DNA of 64,000 bases. Origin: Oxalobacteraceae bacterium UBA4003. GTDB lineage: Bacteria; Pseudomonadota; Gammaproteobacteria; Burkholderiales; Burkholderiaceae_D. Under the pieces are notes generated by a model. The model had not been told where the DNA came from, searched no databases, and worked only from the letters and a program-made list of their open reading frames with translations. The first letter of the stretch is position 1. Every line of letters begins with the position of its first letter. A program made the translations under genes and the position numbers. This document shows, in pieces, positions 43,695 through 53,597 of the stretch. Location of the stretch: the NCBI GenBank assembly GCA_002384815.1, contig DGBN01000059.1, positions 41,049-105,048 on the forward strand. The letters are read 5' to 3'.

Positions 43695-44921
43695 TTACAA
43701 CTTGAATGGGTTGCGTTCATTCAGCTCATCCATATACGTATCGATACCGCCACTCTCGCGCTGCAAAAATTCCTCGATGGCATTGGAAAACGCCGCGTGT
43801 GCCAGCCAGTGCGCAGACCAGGTTTTCTGCGGCAGAAAACCGCGCGCCATTTTATGTTCGCCTTGCGCACCGCCCTCAAAGCAGGCCATGTTGTTGGCGA
43901 TGCAGAATTCCAGCGGCTGGTAATAAGCGGTTTCAAAATGCAGGCAATCGACATGTTTTATTGCGCCCCAATAACGACCGTAGACGATTTGTCCGTTGTG
44001 GATCAGCAGGGATGAAGCAATCGGCATGCCATTCTGTTCAGCGACGATCAGCAAAATATTTTGCGGCATCGTTTTGCCGATACGCCGGAAAAAATCCAGA
44101 TTCAGATAAGGCGTGGAATGATGTGCTGCATATGTATGGTCGTAGCAGCGTTTGAAAAAAATCCAGTCGGCATCGTTCGCCTCATGCCCGGATACATGGC
44201 GGAAGGTAACGCCGGCTTGCTGTACCTTGCGTCGCTCGGCACGTATGTTTTTACGTTTTTTCCGTTCCAGCGTGTGCAGGAATTCATCAAAATTCCGGTA
44301 GCCTGCATTGAGCCAATGGAATTGCACTCCGGTACGCAACATGAAGCCGGCGTCGCGCAGGATGCCAGCCTGTGCGGGTGGTGGATACAGGATATGGGTG
44401 GAAGAAAAGGTATTGTCCTGCTGTACTGCCAACAGGGCTGCAATCAACGCCGTTGTGGCCTCCGCATCGCGCGTCAGCAGACGGCTGCCGGTCACCGGTG
44501 TGAAGGGAATGGCGGAAAGCAGCTTGGGATAATATTCAAGGCCATTGCGCTCGTAAGCGTCGGCCCAGGCCCAGTCGAATACGTATTCTCCGTAGGAATG
44601 GCTTTTGACATACAGGGGTAGTGCTGCAGCCAGTTCTTGCCCCGCTTCTTCATCGCGCCAGATCGTCAGAAACTGCGCTTGCCAGCCAGACCTGGCCGAG
44701 GCGCAAGCGCTTTCATGCAAGGCATCCAGAAAGGCGAACGATAGAAATGGATTGGCATCCGGCTGCAGTTGAATCAGCGCATCCCATGCAGGCTGGCCGA
44801 TTTCCGACAGAGAAGAAACGATACGCGTGCGATAATTACCAGGTTCCTTGGCCAATTCGCTGGAAGATGCATTAGCAGATGTGTTGGCAGAGTCGTTCAC
44901 AGGTGATTCAGCTTTATCCAT
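43695..44921 (-). CDS. FemAB-like GNAT-fold protein (PF04339 type)
   Basis: 408-residue protein of the FemAB_like (formerly DUF482) family: two GNAT domains as in peptidoglycan interpeptide-forming FemX/FemAB. NPFLSFAFLDALHES near 53-67, LERKKRKNIRAERRKV near 223-238, YLNLDFFRRIG near 278 and HKMARGFLPQKTWSAHW near 354-370 are conserved. The peptidoglycan link is by homology to the Gram-positive enzymes only; proteobacterial members have no proven substrate. N-terminal 30 residues are Ser/Asn-rich and probably disordered. Divergent from nadE (68 bases). Confidence 0.85.
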   Translation of the reverse strand: MDKAESPVNDSANTSANASSSELAKEPGNYRTRIVSSLSEIGQPAWDALIQLQPDANPFLSFAFLDALHESACASARSGWQAQFLTIWRDEEAGQELAAALPLYVKSHSYGEYVFDWAWADAYERNGLEYYPKLLSAIPFTPVTGSRLLTRDAEATTALIAALLAVQQDNTFSSTHILYPPPAQAGILRDAGFMLRTGVQFHWLNAGYRNFDEFLHTLERKKRKNIRAERRKVQQAGVTFRHVSGHEANDADWIFFKRCYDHTYAAHHSTPYLNLDFFRRIGKTMPQNILLIVAEQNGMPIASSLLIHNGQIVYGRYWGAIKHVDCLHFETAYYQPLEFCIANNMACFEGGAQGEHKMARGFLPQKTWSAHWLAHAAFSNAIEEFLQRESGGIDTYMDELNERNPFKL

Positions 44922-44989
44922 GCATTTTTAAACTTCAGGCTTTTCATTTTCCTGCATTTTTCGCACTCATTTCTGATAATACTCACGCC

Positions 44990-46603
44990 ATGACAGTCAA
45001 AGTCGCCATTGCGCAAATCAACAGTACGGTGGGTGATCTTGCCGGTAACCGTGCGAAGATCGCCGAATTTTCCCGCCGTGCCGCCGAACAGGGCGCCGAT
45101 ATCGTGTTGACACCGGAATTGTCGCTGGTTGGTTATCCGCCGGAAGACCTGTTGTTACGCCAGTCATTCTACGCAAAAACAGCAGAGACGTTGGATGCGC
45201 TGGCGGCCGATCTGGCAGTACTGAAAAATCTGCACGTGGTGGTTGGACATCCGTTTGAAAAAGACGGGCAGCGTTTCAATGCCGCTTCGGTACTGCTCAA
45301 CGGAAAAATCAGCGCCACCTATTGCAAGCATGATTTGCCGAATGCAACCGTGTTTGATGAGAAGCGTTATTTTTCCTCTGGCGATCAGGCCGTGGTGTTT
45401 GACGTCAAGGGTGTGCGCTTCGGCATCAATATTTGCGAAGACACCTGGTTCCCGCAGGCGCCGGCGCGTGCGGCAGCGGCTGGTGCGCAAGTGCTGTTGG
45501 TGCCAAACGGCTCGCCCTATCACATGAACAAACAGCATTTGCGCGTCGATGTGATGCATGCGAATGTAACGACACACGGCATGAGCCTGGTGTATGCAAA
45601 TCTGGTCGGCGGTCAGGATGAACTGATTTTCGACGGCAATTCCTTTGTGCTGGATCAGGCTGGCGAGATACGCGCGCAATTGCAGCATTGTGCCGAGGAT
45701 TTGCAAATTATTGAATTCAAGGGCGGCCAGCCACTAGCCGGAATTATCATCGAAGAGCTGTCGGCCGAGGCGCAAGTCTACAAAGCGCTGGTGCTGGGCG
45801 TGCGCGATTACATAGGCAAGAACGGTTTCCCGGGCGCCTTGATAGGGATGTCCGGCGGTGTCGATTCTGCGTTGACACTGGCAGTTGCAGTTGATGCGTT
45901 GGGCGCCGACAAGGTGCGTGCCATCATGATGCCGTCGCCCTATACCGCAGAAATCTCATGGGTGGATTCGCGCGATATGGTTCGGCGCGTCGACGTGCGT
46001 TACGACGAAATCGGCATCAACGATTGTTTCGAGGCTTTCAACCGTACGCTGGCAGATGAGTTCAAAGGTTTGAAGCAGGATACGACGGAAGAAAATATCC
46101 AGGCACGCATACGCGGCACTATCCTGATGGCGCTGTCGAACAAGCATGGTGCTATCGTGCTGACAACCGGTAACAAGAGCGAGATGGCGGTCGGTTATTG
46201 CACTTTGTACGGTGATATGGCCGGCGGTTTTGCGGTACTCAAGGATATTGCGAAGACGCTGGTGTATCGGCTGTGCGCTTACCGCAATACTGTTTCAGCC
46301 GTGATACCGGAACGGATATTGACGCGTGCGCCTTCGGCCGAGCTGCGACCGGATCAGACTGATCAGGATTCGCTGCCGCCGTATGAAATCCTCGATGCGA
46401 TCATGCAAATGTACATGGAAGAAAATCAAAGCGGGGCCGAGATCATTGCCGCCGGTTATCGGGCAGAAGATGTGGCGCGTATTACCCACCTGATCAAGAT
46501 CAATGAATACAAGCGACGTCAGTCACCGGTCGGAATACGCGTGACACATCGTGCTTTTGGTCGCGACTGGCGTTATCCGATCACGTCAAAATTCCGCGAA
46601 TAA
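44990..46603 (+). CDS. nadE: Glutamine-dependent NAD+ synthetase
   Basis: Amidates nicotinic acid adenine dinucleotide to NAD+ with glutamine nitrogen. 537 residues in two domains. The N-terminal nitrilase-type glutaminase has the E43-K113-C149 triad. The C-terminal ATP-pyrophosphatase domain has SGGVDSA near 288-294 and TTGNKSEMAVGYCTLYGD near 393-410. The frame extends 37 codons upstream but ATG 44990 starts at the nitrilase beta strand. glnB follows 83 bases later. In Azospirillum, PII binds this long NadE type and relieves its inhibition by NAD+, so the adjacency is functionally suggestive. Confidence 0.96.
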   Translation: MTVKVAIAQINSTVGDLAGNRAKIAEFSRRAAEQGADIVLTPELSLVGYPPEDLLLRQSFYAKTAETLDALAADLAVLKNLHVVVGHPFEKDGQRFNAASVLLNGKISATYCKHDLPNATVFDEKRYFSSGDQAVVFDVKGVRFGINICEDTWFPQAPARAAAAGAQVLLVPNGSPYHMNKQHLRVDVMHANVTTHGMSLVYANLVGGQDELIFDGNSFVLDQAGEIRAQLQHCAEDLQIIEFKGGQPLAGIIIEELSAEAQVYKALVLGVRDYIGKNGFPGALIGMSGGVDSALTLAVAVDALGADKVRAIMMPSPYTAEISWVDSRDMVRRVDVRYDEIGINDCFEAFNRTLADEFKGLKQDTTEENIQARIRGTILMALSNKHGAIVLTTGNKSEMAVGYCTLYGDMAGGFAVLKDIAKTLVYRLCAYRNTVSAVIPERILTRAPSAELRPDQTDQDSLPPYEILDAIMQMYMEENQSGAEIIAAGYRAEDVARITHLIKINEYKRRQSPVGIRVTHRAFGRDWRYPITSKFRE

Positions 46604-46686
46604 TGGCAAAATGAATAAAATATGCCGGCATCTGCCGGCTGCGGCGTAGACTGGCTGTATCGATGAGCAATCTTCAAGGAGTATTA

Positions 46687-47025
46687 ATGAAACAAATTAC
46701 TGCAATTATCAAGCCGTTCAAACTCGATGAAGTGCGCGAAGGTTTGGCCGATGTGGGGGTGACTGGTTTGACTGTAACGGAAGTCAAGGGTTTCGGTCGT
46801 CAAAAAGGCCATACCGAGCTGTATCGCGGTGCCGAATACGTGGTTGATTTTTTACCCAAGGTAAAGGTTGAGGCGGTGGTGGATGATGCAGTGGTTGAGC
46901 AGGCAGTCGAAGCCATTATCAAGGCAGCGCGCACCGGGAAAATCGGCGACGGCAAGATTTTCGTGCAGGCGATAGAGCAGGTCGTGCGCATCCGCACAGG
47001 TGAAACGGGTATCGACGCTGTATAA
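46687..47025 (+). CDS. glnB: Nitrogen regulatory protein PII
   Basis: 112-residue trimeric PII signal protein that senses 2-oxoglutarate, ATP/ADP and, through uridylylation, glutamine. The T-loop reads GFGRQKGHTELYRGAEYVVDF with uridylylation site Y51, and the B-loop TGKIGDGKIFV is intact. ATG 46687 follows AAGGAG. Without an adjacent amtB it is GlnB-like rather than GlnK-like, though sequence alone does not settle this. Located just after nadE. Confidence 0.95.
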   Translation: MKQITAIIKPFKLDEVREGLADVGVTGLTVTEVKGFGRQKGHTELYRGAEYVVDFLPKVKVEAVVDDAVVEQAVEAIIKAARTGKIGDGKIFVQAIEQVVRIRTGETGIDAV

Positions 47026-47076
47026 GGCGCTGTCAAAGCAGGCTGACGGGGAAAATTGTATGAGGTAAATGGAGGG

Positions 47077-47098
47077 GCTGCGGCATGTCGCAGCTTTT
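47077..47098 (+). terminator. Terminator of nadE-glnB
   Basis: GCTGCG, six-base loop, CGCAGC, then TTTT; 52 bases after the glnB stop. The stem is short, so efficiency is uncertain. Confidence 0.6.
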
Positions 47099-47156
47099 AT
47101 CCCTGACACGACACGCAGTACAGCAGCTACGCTCGTGTAGCGAAATGCGGGTCAAC

Positions 47157-47798
47157 CTAGCTGGCTCTGAGTAGTACAAGCAGTGCGCCTGCACCGCCAT
47201 CGACGGCTCTGGCCTGGCAGAAGGCGATCACTTCGTCTTTTTGCGCCAGCCAGTTGCGCACCTTGTGTTTCAGCACCGGCTCCTTGTTGACGGAGCCCAG
47301 TCCCTTGCCATGAATGACGCGTACGCAACGCAGGCCGCGTTTGATCGCCGTACGTAAATACTCGCTCAATGCTTCGCGTGCTTCGTCGGTACGCATGCCG
47401 TGCAGATCGAGTTGGCTTTGTATCAGCCAATGGCCGCGCCGCAATTTGCGCACGACATCCGGGCCTATGCCCTTGCGCGCATAACTGAGCGCCTCGTCGG
47501 TATCGAGCAGGGTATCTGTGGTGAATTCGTCGGACAGCGATTCGCGTAGTGCCGCCTGTTCATCCGCCAGGTGCTGGCGTGCGATCGGCAGCGGGCGTGG
47601 TGCTATTACCGTTGTTTTTCCGGATGGTGCGAGTGGCGCAACTTCACCTATGCTGCGACGGAAGAGATCGGCTTCGAGTTGAGCGGTCTTTTCCGTCTGC
47701 ATGCGTTTCTCTTCGGCAATCTGACGCGCTTCTTCCTGCGTCTTCAAATCTTTTTGCAGCGATTTAAGTCCGGAAAAATCCTTGAGCGGAGCAGGCAT
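47157..47798 (-). CDS. Smr-domain protein
   Basis: 213 residues: a charged, probably coiled N-terminal half (EEARQIAEEKRMQTEKTAQ) and a C-terminal Smr domain with LDLHGM near 131-136 and VIHGKG near 164-169. Small MutS-related domains act as RNA or DNA endonucleases; E. coli SmrB cuts mRNA between collided ribosomes. This stand-alone form with a leading helix resembles SmrA/SmrB, but which is not clear. It is transcribed after trxB with 87 bases between. Confidence 0.88.
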   Translation of the reverse strand: MPAPLKDFSGLKSLQKDLKTQEEARQIAEEKRMQTEKTAQLEADLFRRSIGEVAPLAPSGKTTVIAPRPLPIARQHLADEQAALRESLSDEFTTDTLLDTDEALSYARKGIGPDVVRKLRRGHWLIQSQLDLHGMRTDEAREALSEYLRTAIKRGLRCVRVIHGKGLGSVNKEPVLKHKVRNWLAQKDEVIAFCQARAVDGGAGALLVLLRAS

Positions 47799-47885
47799 GT
47801 GAGCGACCTCAGATGATGTGTGCGAGCTTATTGCGCACGAACACGGACGCGATTGCCCATGTTCGCGTGGCTGTGCTGAAAGCGC

Positions 47886-48839
47886 TTATTCCTGGCTTTC
47901 CAGATAGCGTTGCGCATCCAGTGCCGCCATGCAGCCGGTGCCGGCGCTGGTGACTGCCTGGCGATAGATGTGATCCTGCACGTCGCCTGCCGCGAATATG
48001 CCAGGGATGCTGGTTGCGGTAGCCATGCCCTCCAGCCCGGTTTTGGTCTTGATGTAACCGTTGTGCATATCCAGCTGGCCTTCAAAAATGCTGGTATTCG
48101 GCTTGTGTCCGATCGCGATGAAAACGCCATGCAGCTTGATGGCCGTGATGGAATCGTCAGTGGTCGAGCGGATATTGATGCCGGTGACGCCACTGTCATC
48201 GCCGGTAATCTCATCCAACGTGTGATTGAATTTGATCTCGATCTTGCCTTCTGCAACTTTGGCCATCAGGCGGTCGATCAGGATGGCTTCGGCGCGGAAT
48301 TTGTCGCGCCTGTGAACCAGCGTGACCTTGGTTGCGATATTTGACAGATACAGTGCTTCTTCGACTGCCGTATTGCCGCCGCCGATTACGGCGACTTCCT
48401 GTTCCCGATAGAAAAATCCGTCGCATGTCGCGCAGGCGGATACACCCTTGCCCATGAACGCCTGTTCAGATGGCAAACCCAGATATTGGGCCGATGCGCC
48501 GGTCGCAATGATGAGCGAATCGCAGGTGTATTCGCCCATGTCGCCAATCAGGCGTATCGGTTTTTCATCGAGTTTGGTGGTATGGATATGGTCGAAGATG
48601 ATTTCGGTATTGAAGCGTTCGGCATGCTGCAGCAGCCGTTGCATCAGCTCCGGGCCTTGCACGCCCAGCGGGTCGCCGGGCCAGTTTTCCACGTCGGTGG
48701 TGGTCATCAATTGACCGCCTTGCTCGACACCGGTAACCAGAACCGGCTTGAGGTTGGCGCGGGCAGCATACACTGCTGCGCTGTAACCGGCTGGTCCGGA
48801 GCCAAGAATTAAAACGTGGGCATGTTTTGGGCTGGTCAT
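47886..48839 (-). CDS. trxB: Thioredoxin reductase
   Basis: 317-residue FAD/NADPH flavoenzyme that reduces thioredoxin. FAD motif GSGPAGYSAA (13-22), redox pair C136-A-T-C139 and NADPH motif GGGNTAVEEA near 154-163 are present, and the late GIFAAGDVQD closes the FAD site. Start ATG 48839. Divergent from ftsK with 285 bases between; AT-rich sequence around 48940-48985 probably holds promoters, including TTGAAT followed by an AT-rich -10, but no pair is convincing. Confidence 0.97.
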   Translation of the reverse strand: MTSPKHAHVLILGSGPAGYSAAVYAARANLKPVLVTGVEQGGQLMTTTDVENWPGDPLGVQGPELMQRLLQHAERFNTEIIFDHIHTTKLDEKPIRLIGDMGEYTCDSLIIATGASAQYLGLPSEQAFMGKGVSACATCDGFFYREQEVAVIGGGNTAVEEALYLSNIATKVTLVHRRDKFRAEAILIDRLMAKVAEGKIEIKFNHTLDEITGDDSGVTGINIRSTTDDSITAIKLHGVFIAIGHKPNTSIFEGQLDMHNGYIKTKTGLEGMATATSIPGIFAAGDVQDHIYRQAVTSAGTGCMAALDAQRYLESQE

Positions 48840-49124
48840 TGGTAACTAATCGTAAAAGTGTGAATGAAAACGCGATCAGGGCTGGTAAAACCTGCGTTCA
48901 GTTGTTTACATATGTTGCTGGGGCATCAAATTTCAAGCTGTTCTTGAATTATTCGGTGTAATCGGAGAAAACTGGTTAAGATTATAGACGAACCAGCCGC
49001 GTCGGCAGGAGCGGCAGCTGGAAAACGCACTGCACCAGCTCCGCATGCCAGCCGTTGCTGCGTGCGCAACGCGCGATTCGCGTGTTTAAGCAAGTTCAAT
49101 ATTAGCGTCACTGCATCCGGATTT

Positions 49125-51458
49125 ATGACTAAACCAAGCCCAGCCTATACTCGCAAGACCAATTCTACAAAAGACCAGCCTTTGCCTGGCAGACTCGTGC
49201 GGCTGTTGTCCGAAGCCCGCTGGTTTGTTCTGGCGGCTCTTACCTTGTACCTGATTCTGATTTTCCTTACCTATTCGCCTGTCGATCCGGGCTGGTCGCA
49301 TGCGAATGTTGTTCCCAAACTGCATAATCTGGGTGGTCGGGCAGGTGCCTGGCTGGCTGATATTCTGTTGTTCATTTTCGGTTTCTCGGCCTGGTGGTTA
49401 TGTGTGTTTTTACTGCGCCTGGTATGGCTGGGTTACCGCCGCTTGTCGCAACGCTTTTTACTGAAAAAAGAACCGGAACCCGAACACCATCAGGAAGGTT
49501 TGATTCGCGGCATTGGGTTTTTCCTGCTCATGGCCGGTAGCGTCGCGCTGGAATATTTGCGCATGTATACGCTGAAGGCGCAGCTACCGCGAACGCCGGG
49601 CGGTGTGCTGGGTGAATTGCTCGGCAATGCGGCACAGAATACCTTTGGTTTCATGGGGGCGACCCTGCTGCTGCTGCTGGTGTTCGGCCTGGGTTTCAGT
49701 CTGTTTTTCCATGTGTCGTGGCTGGGTGTGGCCGAACGCATCGGTGAAACGATAGAGCTACTGTTGCGGGCGGTGCGCAATCTGCACGGCGCGCGCGAGG
49801 ATCGCAAACTGGGTTATGTCGCGGCAGTCAAGCGTGAAGAAGTCGTGGTCAACGAACGGGCAAAAATCGTCGATGCGCCACCTATCCGCATCGAACCGCA
49901 AATCGTTGCGGTACCAAAATCTGATCGGGTAGAAAAAGAACGTCAGGTTTCCCTGTTCAACGATATGCCGGATACCAATCTGCCACCTTTGTCCCTGCTG
50001 GATGAAGCACCGCAGGCGCAGGAAACCGTCAGTATCGAAACACTGGAATTCACCAGCCGTCTGATTGAGAAGAAATTGTCGGACTTCGGCATCTCGGTGA
50101 AAGTGGTGGCGGCCTATCCCGGCCCGGTTGTTACACGTTATGAAATCGAACCGGCGACCGGCGTTAAAGGTAGCCAGATCGTCGGTCTGGCACGTGATCT
50201 GGCGCGTTCACTATCGCTGACTTCCATCCGTGTAGTTGAAACCATACCTGGCAAGAATTACATGGCGCTTGAGTTGCCCAACCCCAAGCGCCAGATTGTG
50301 CGCCTGACCGAGATCATCAGCTCCAAGGTCTACAACGACAGCAGTTCCAGCCTGACGATTGCATTGGGCAAGGATATCGCCGGCAATCCGGTGGTGGCCG
50401 ATCTGGCGAAGATGCCGCATTTGCTGGTGGCGGGCACTACCGGCTCGGGTAAATCGGTCGGCATCAATGCGACGATACTGTCGCTGCTGTATAAATCCGA
50501 TCCGAATCAGGTGCGCTTGATCCTGATCGATCCGAAGATGCTTGAGTTGTCGATTTACGAAGGCATTCCACATCTGCTGGCGCCAGTCGTGACAGACATG
50601 CGCCAGGCCGGCCACGCACTCAACTGGGGCGTCAATGAGATGGAGCGCCGCTACAAGCTGATGAGCAAACTCGGCGTACGTAACCTCGCTGGCTACAACA
50701 CCAAGATCGCCGAAGCGGAAAAGAATGAACAGAAGATTCCGAATCCGTTCAGCCTGACACCGGATGCGCCCGAGCCCCTGGAAAAATTGCCGACCATCGT
50801 CATCATCATCGACGAGTTGGCCGATCTGATGATGGTCGTTGGTAAAAAGGTGGAAGAACTGATTGCGCGTATTGCACAAAAGGCACGTGCTGCCGGCATC
50901 CACTTGATTCTGGCGACGCAGCGCCCATCTGTAGACGTGATCACTGGTTTGATCAAGGCGAATATTCCAACGCGTATTGCATTCCAGGTCAGCAGCAAGA
51001 TCGATTCACGCACGATTCTGGATCAAATGGGTGCGGAAGCATTGCTGGGTATGGGTGACATGCTGTACATGCCGCCCGGTACCGGTTTGCCGGTACGCGT
51101 ACATGGTGCTTTTGTTTCTGATGAAGAAGTTCATCGGGTGGTTGACCACCTGAAATCGCAAGGTGAACCGAACTATATCGAAGGTATCCTGGAAGGAGGC
51201 GTGGCCGAAGATGGTGACTTGTCCCTGGGTGCGGAGGGCGGTGCTGGCGGCGAGGCTGATGCCTTGTACGATCAGGCCGTGGCCATCGTGCTGAAAAATC
51301 GTCGTGCTTCGATTTCGCTGGTACAGCGTCACTTGCGCATCGGCTATAACCGCGCCGCCCGTCTGCTGGAACAGATGGAGCAAAGCGGTCTGGTCTCAAC
51401 CATGCAATCCAACGGCAACCGGGAAATTCTGGTGCCTGCCGGGAATGCAGCTGAATAG
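49125..51458 (+). CDS. ftsK: DNA translocase FtsK
   Basis: Septal DNA pump that clears chromosome ends and activates XerCD at dif. 777 residues: four N-terminal membrane helices (about 30-200), a short linker (about 230-330) instead of the long E. coli one, the RecA-like motor with Walker A GTTGSGKS (437-444) and Walker B IIIDELADLMM near 562-572, and the C-terminal gamma winged helix (DALYDQAVAIV...LLEQMEQSGLV) that reads KOPS sites. ATG 49125 is chosen over an ATG 21 codons earlier because it precedes the membrane region. lolA and rarA follow, a conserved order. Confidence 0.96.
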   Translation: MTKPSPAYTRKTNSTKDQPLPGRLVRLLSEARWFVLAALTLYLILIFLTYSPVDPGWSHANVVPKLHNLGGRAGAWLADILLFIFGFSAWWLCVFLLRLVWLGYRRLSQRFLLKKEPEPEHHQEGLIRGIGFFLLMAGSVALEYLRMYTLKAQLPRTPGGVLGELLGNAAQNTFGFMGATLLLLLVFGLGFSLFFHVSWLGVAERIGETIELLLRAVRNLHGAREDRKLGYVAAVKREEVVVNERAKIVDAPPIRIEPQIVAVPKSDRVEKERQVSLFNDMPDTNLPPLSLLDEAPQAQETVSIETLEFTSRLIEKKLSDFGISVKVVAAYPGPVVTRYEIEPATGVKGSQIVGLARDLARSLSLTSIRVVETIPGKNYMALELPNPKRQIVRLTEIISSKVYNDSSSSLTIALGKDIAGNPVVADLAKMPHLLVAGTTGSGKSVGINATILSLLYKSDPNQVRLILIDPKMLELSIYEGIPHLLAPVVTDMRQAGHALNWGVNEMERRYKLMSKLGVRNLAGYNTKIAEAEKNEQKIPNPFSLTPDAPEPLEKLPTIVIIIDELADLMMVVGKKVEELIARIAQKARAAGIHLILATQRPSVDVITGLIKANIPTRIAFQVSSKIDSRTILDQMGAEALLGMGDMLYMPPGTGLPVRVHGAFVSDEEVHRVVDHLKSQGEPNYIEGILEGGVAEDGDLSLGAEGGAGGEADALYDQAVAIVLKNRRASISLVQRHLRIGYNRAARLLEQMEQSGLVSTMQSNGNREILVPAGNAAE

Positions 51459-51467
51459 AAAGACCGC

Positions 51468-52145
51468 ATGACGAACAATATGAAACAGAAACCCCTGCTT
51501 GCAAAGGCAATCGACGTGCGTATTGCCTTGTTTGCGACGGCGCTTGTTGCCGGTGCCTTGTTGCTGACTGCGCAGGCGCATGCCGCTGCGCTCGATCAGT
51601 TCAGATCCTTCGTCTCTTCAACGCAATCGGCCCGCGGCGAATTTACCCAACAGCTGGTCAAGGTCGATAGCGGGACCACCAGGGCATCCAACAAATCGTC
51701 CGGCACGTTCACGTTTGCGCGTCCGGGTAAATTCATCTGGACGTATCAAAAACCATACGAGCAATTGTTGCAGGCCGATGGCGAAAAACTTTATATCTAC
51801 GACAAGGATTTGAATCAGGTCACGATCAAGAAACTGGGTGATGCGCTCGGTTCTTCGCCTGCGGCAATCCTGTTCGGGAGCAACGATCTGGAAAAAAACT
51901 TTACGCTGAAAGAAGCCGGCACCAAGAATGGCCTGGAGTGGCTGGAAGCGACGCCGAAAGCCAAGGACACGACCTTCGATCATATCGGCATAGGCTTGCG
52001 CAATGGCGTGCCGGAAGCGATGGAGTTGCGTGATTCATTCGGCCAGGTATCGCTGCTGTCGTTTACCAAATTCGAGAAAAATCCGCCTCTGCCGGCCAAT
52101 CAGTTCAAGTTTGCAGTGCCGAAAGGTGCAGACGTTTTTCAGTAA
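51468..52145 (+). CDS. lolA: Outer-membrane lipoprotein carrier protein
   Basis: Periplasmic chaperone that takes lipoproteins from LolCDE to LolB. The signal peptide covers about residues 1-39, ending QAHAA. The mature half-barrel is recognised by ARGEFTQQLV, SSGTFTFARPGKFIWTYQKPYEQLLQADG (in part) and DKDLNQVTIKKLG. 225 residues with the long signal. Starts nine bases after ftsK; an internal ATG at residue 5 could be the true start. Followed by a strong terminator. Confidence 0.94.
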   Translation: MTNNMKQKPLLAKAIDVRIALFATALVAGALLLTAQAHAAALDQFRSFVSSTQSARGEFTQQLVKVDSGTTRASNKSSGTFTFARPGKFIWTYQKPYEQLLQADGEKLYIYDKDLNQVTIKKLGDALGSSPAAILFGSNDLEKNFTLKEAGTKNGLEWLEATPKAKDTTFDHIGIGLRNGVPEAMELRDSFGQVSLLSFTKFEKNPPLPANQFKFAVPKGADVFQ

Positions 52146-52206
52146 TGCCTTGTGAGCTTGCATGCCGGGCTGAAACAGCAGGGCAATTATGATCGATGCT
52201 ACAGTG

Positions 52207-52249
52207 CGACGCCAGTTTGAATGTTCGACTGGCGTCGACTTTTATTTTT
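52207..52249 (+). terminator. Terminator after lolA
   Basis: CGACGCCAGT (52207-52216), 11-base loop, ACTGGCGTCG (52228-52237), then ACTTTTATTTTT. A ten-pair stem between lolA and rarA, ending 25 bases before the rarA start. Confidence 0.82.
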
Positions 52250-52273
52250 AGACCAAGCAAAAAGCCATACATC

Positions 52274-53566
52274 ATGAGCTTCACCCCCCTCGCTGAACGA
52301 CTGCGTCCGCATACCCTTGATGATGTGATCGGGCAGCAGCACATACTCGGTGCCGGCAAACCCTTGCGCGTGGCTTTTGAGTCGGGCGAACCGCATTCGA
52401 TGATTTTGTGGGGGCCGCCGGGCGTGGGGAAAACGACGCTGGCGCGTTTGATGGCGGACAGTTTTAATGCCGATTTCATTGCCTTGTCCGCCGTGCTTTC
52501 CGGTGTCAAGGATATTCGCGATGCGGTCGAGCGGGCGCAGTTGTCGCGTGGCGCGATGGACAGACGCACGATCTTGTTCGTCGATGAAGTGCATCGCTTC
52601 AACAAGAGTCAGCAGGATGCGTTTCTGCCGCATGTGGAGAGCGGCTTGTTTACTTTCATCGGTGCCACGACGGAAAATCCGTCGTTTGAGGTTAATGGTG
52701 CCTTGCTGTCGCGCGCAGCAGTGTATGTGCTGAAATCGCTGGATGAAAACGATCTGGCGGCAATGATGGACAGAGCCAGTGCGAATGAGCTGGACGATAT
52801 CGCCTTTACGCCGGATGCAAAGGCGACCCTGGTTGCCAGCGCCGATGGTGATGGCCGCAAATTGCTGAACAATCTGGAAATCGTGGCCCGCGCCGCGCAG
52901 GCGAAGCAACGCAAGGAAGTTGATGCCGAATTACTGAAAACCTGCCTGGGTGATGCCTTGCGTCGCTTCGATAAAGGCGGTGATTCCTTCTACGATCAGA
53001 TTTCCGCCTTGCATAAATCGGTGCGCGGTTCCAATCCGGATGCTGCACTCTACTGGCTCACAAGGATGCTGGATGGTGGTGCCGATCCTAGATATTTATC
53101 GCGGCGCATAGTGCGCATGGCTTGGGAAGACATAGGGCTTGCCGATCCACGCGCGATGCAGATTGCCAATGATGCCGCCTTGACCTTTGAGCGCCTGGGT
53201 AGTCCGGAAGGTGAATTGGCGCTTGGACAGGCAGTGATTTATCTGGCGGTTGCGGCGAAGAGCAATGCCGGTTACAAGGCCTATAACCAGGCACGGGCTT
53301 TTGTGAAGCAGGACAAAAGCCGTGAAGTGCCGGTGCACCTGCGCAATGCGCCGACCAAGCTGATGAAGGAGCTTGGCTATGGCAAGTTGTATCGCTATGC
53401 GCATGACGAGCCGGATGCGTATGCCGCCGACGAAACCTATTTGCCGGACGGCATGGCAGAGCCGTACTGGTATGAGCCGACGCCACGCGGGTTGGAAGGA
53501 AAAATATCCGATAAGCTGGCTTATCTGCGCTCGCTCGACGAGGCTGCAAAGAAACGCAATAAGTAA
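52274..53566 (+). CDS. rarA: Replication-associated recombination protein A (RarA/MgsA)
   Basis: 430-residue AAA+ ATPase related to clamp loaders that acts at stalled replication forks. Walker A GPPGVGKT (47-54), Walker B FVDEVHRFN (102-110), sensor GATTENPSFEVN near 128-139, and the RarA-specific C-terminal tetramerisation region with ARYLSRRIVRMA-like DPRYLSRRIVRMAWEDIGLA. The frame is open 26 codons upstream across the terminator, so ATG 52274 is the start. Confidence 0.95.
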   Translation: MSFTPLAERLRPHTLDDVIGQQHILGAGKPLRVAFESGEPHSMILWGPPGVGKTTLARLMADSFNADFIALSAVLSGVKDIRDAVERAQLSRGAMDRRTILFVDEVHRFNKSQQDAFLPHVESGLFTFIGATTENPSFEVNGALLSRAAVYVLKSLDENDLAAMMDRASANELDDIAFTPDAKATLVASADGDGRKLLNNLEIVARAAQAKQRKEVDAELLKTCLGDALRRFDKGGDSFYDQISALHKSVRGSNPDAALYWLTRMLDGGADPRYLSRRIVRMAWEDIGLADPRAMQIANDAALTFERLGSPEGELALGQAVIYLAVAAKSNAGYKAYNQARAFVKQDKSREVPVHLRNAPTKLMKELGYGKLYRYAHDEPDAYAADETYLPDGMAEPYWYEPTPRGLEGKISDKLAYLRSLDEAAKKRNK

Positions 53567-53597
53567 GCCTTCCTATTCCGGGCACTGTTTATCGCAC

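Noticed and set aside
46617..46645. GCCGGC-ATCT-GCCGGC palindrome between nadE and glnB
   Set aside because: It could form a hairpin but lacks a T-run and lies between genes probably read together, so I do not call a terminator.
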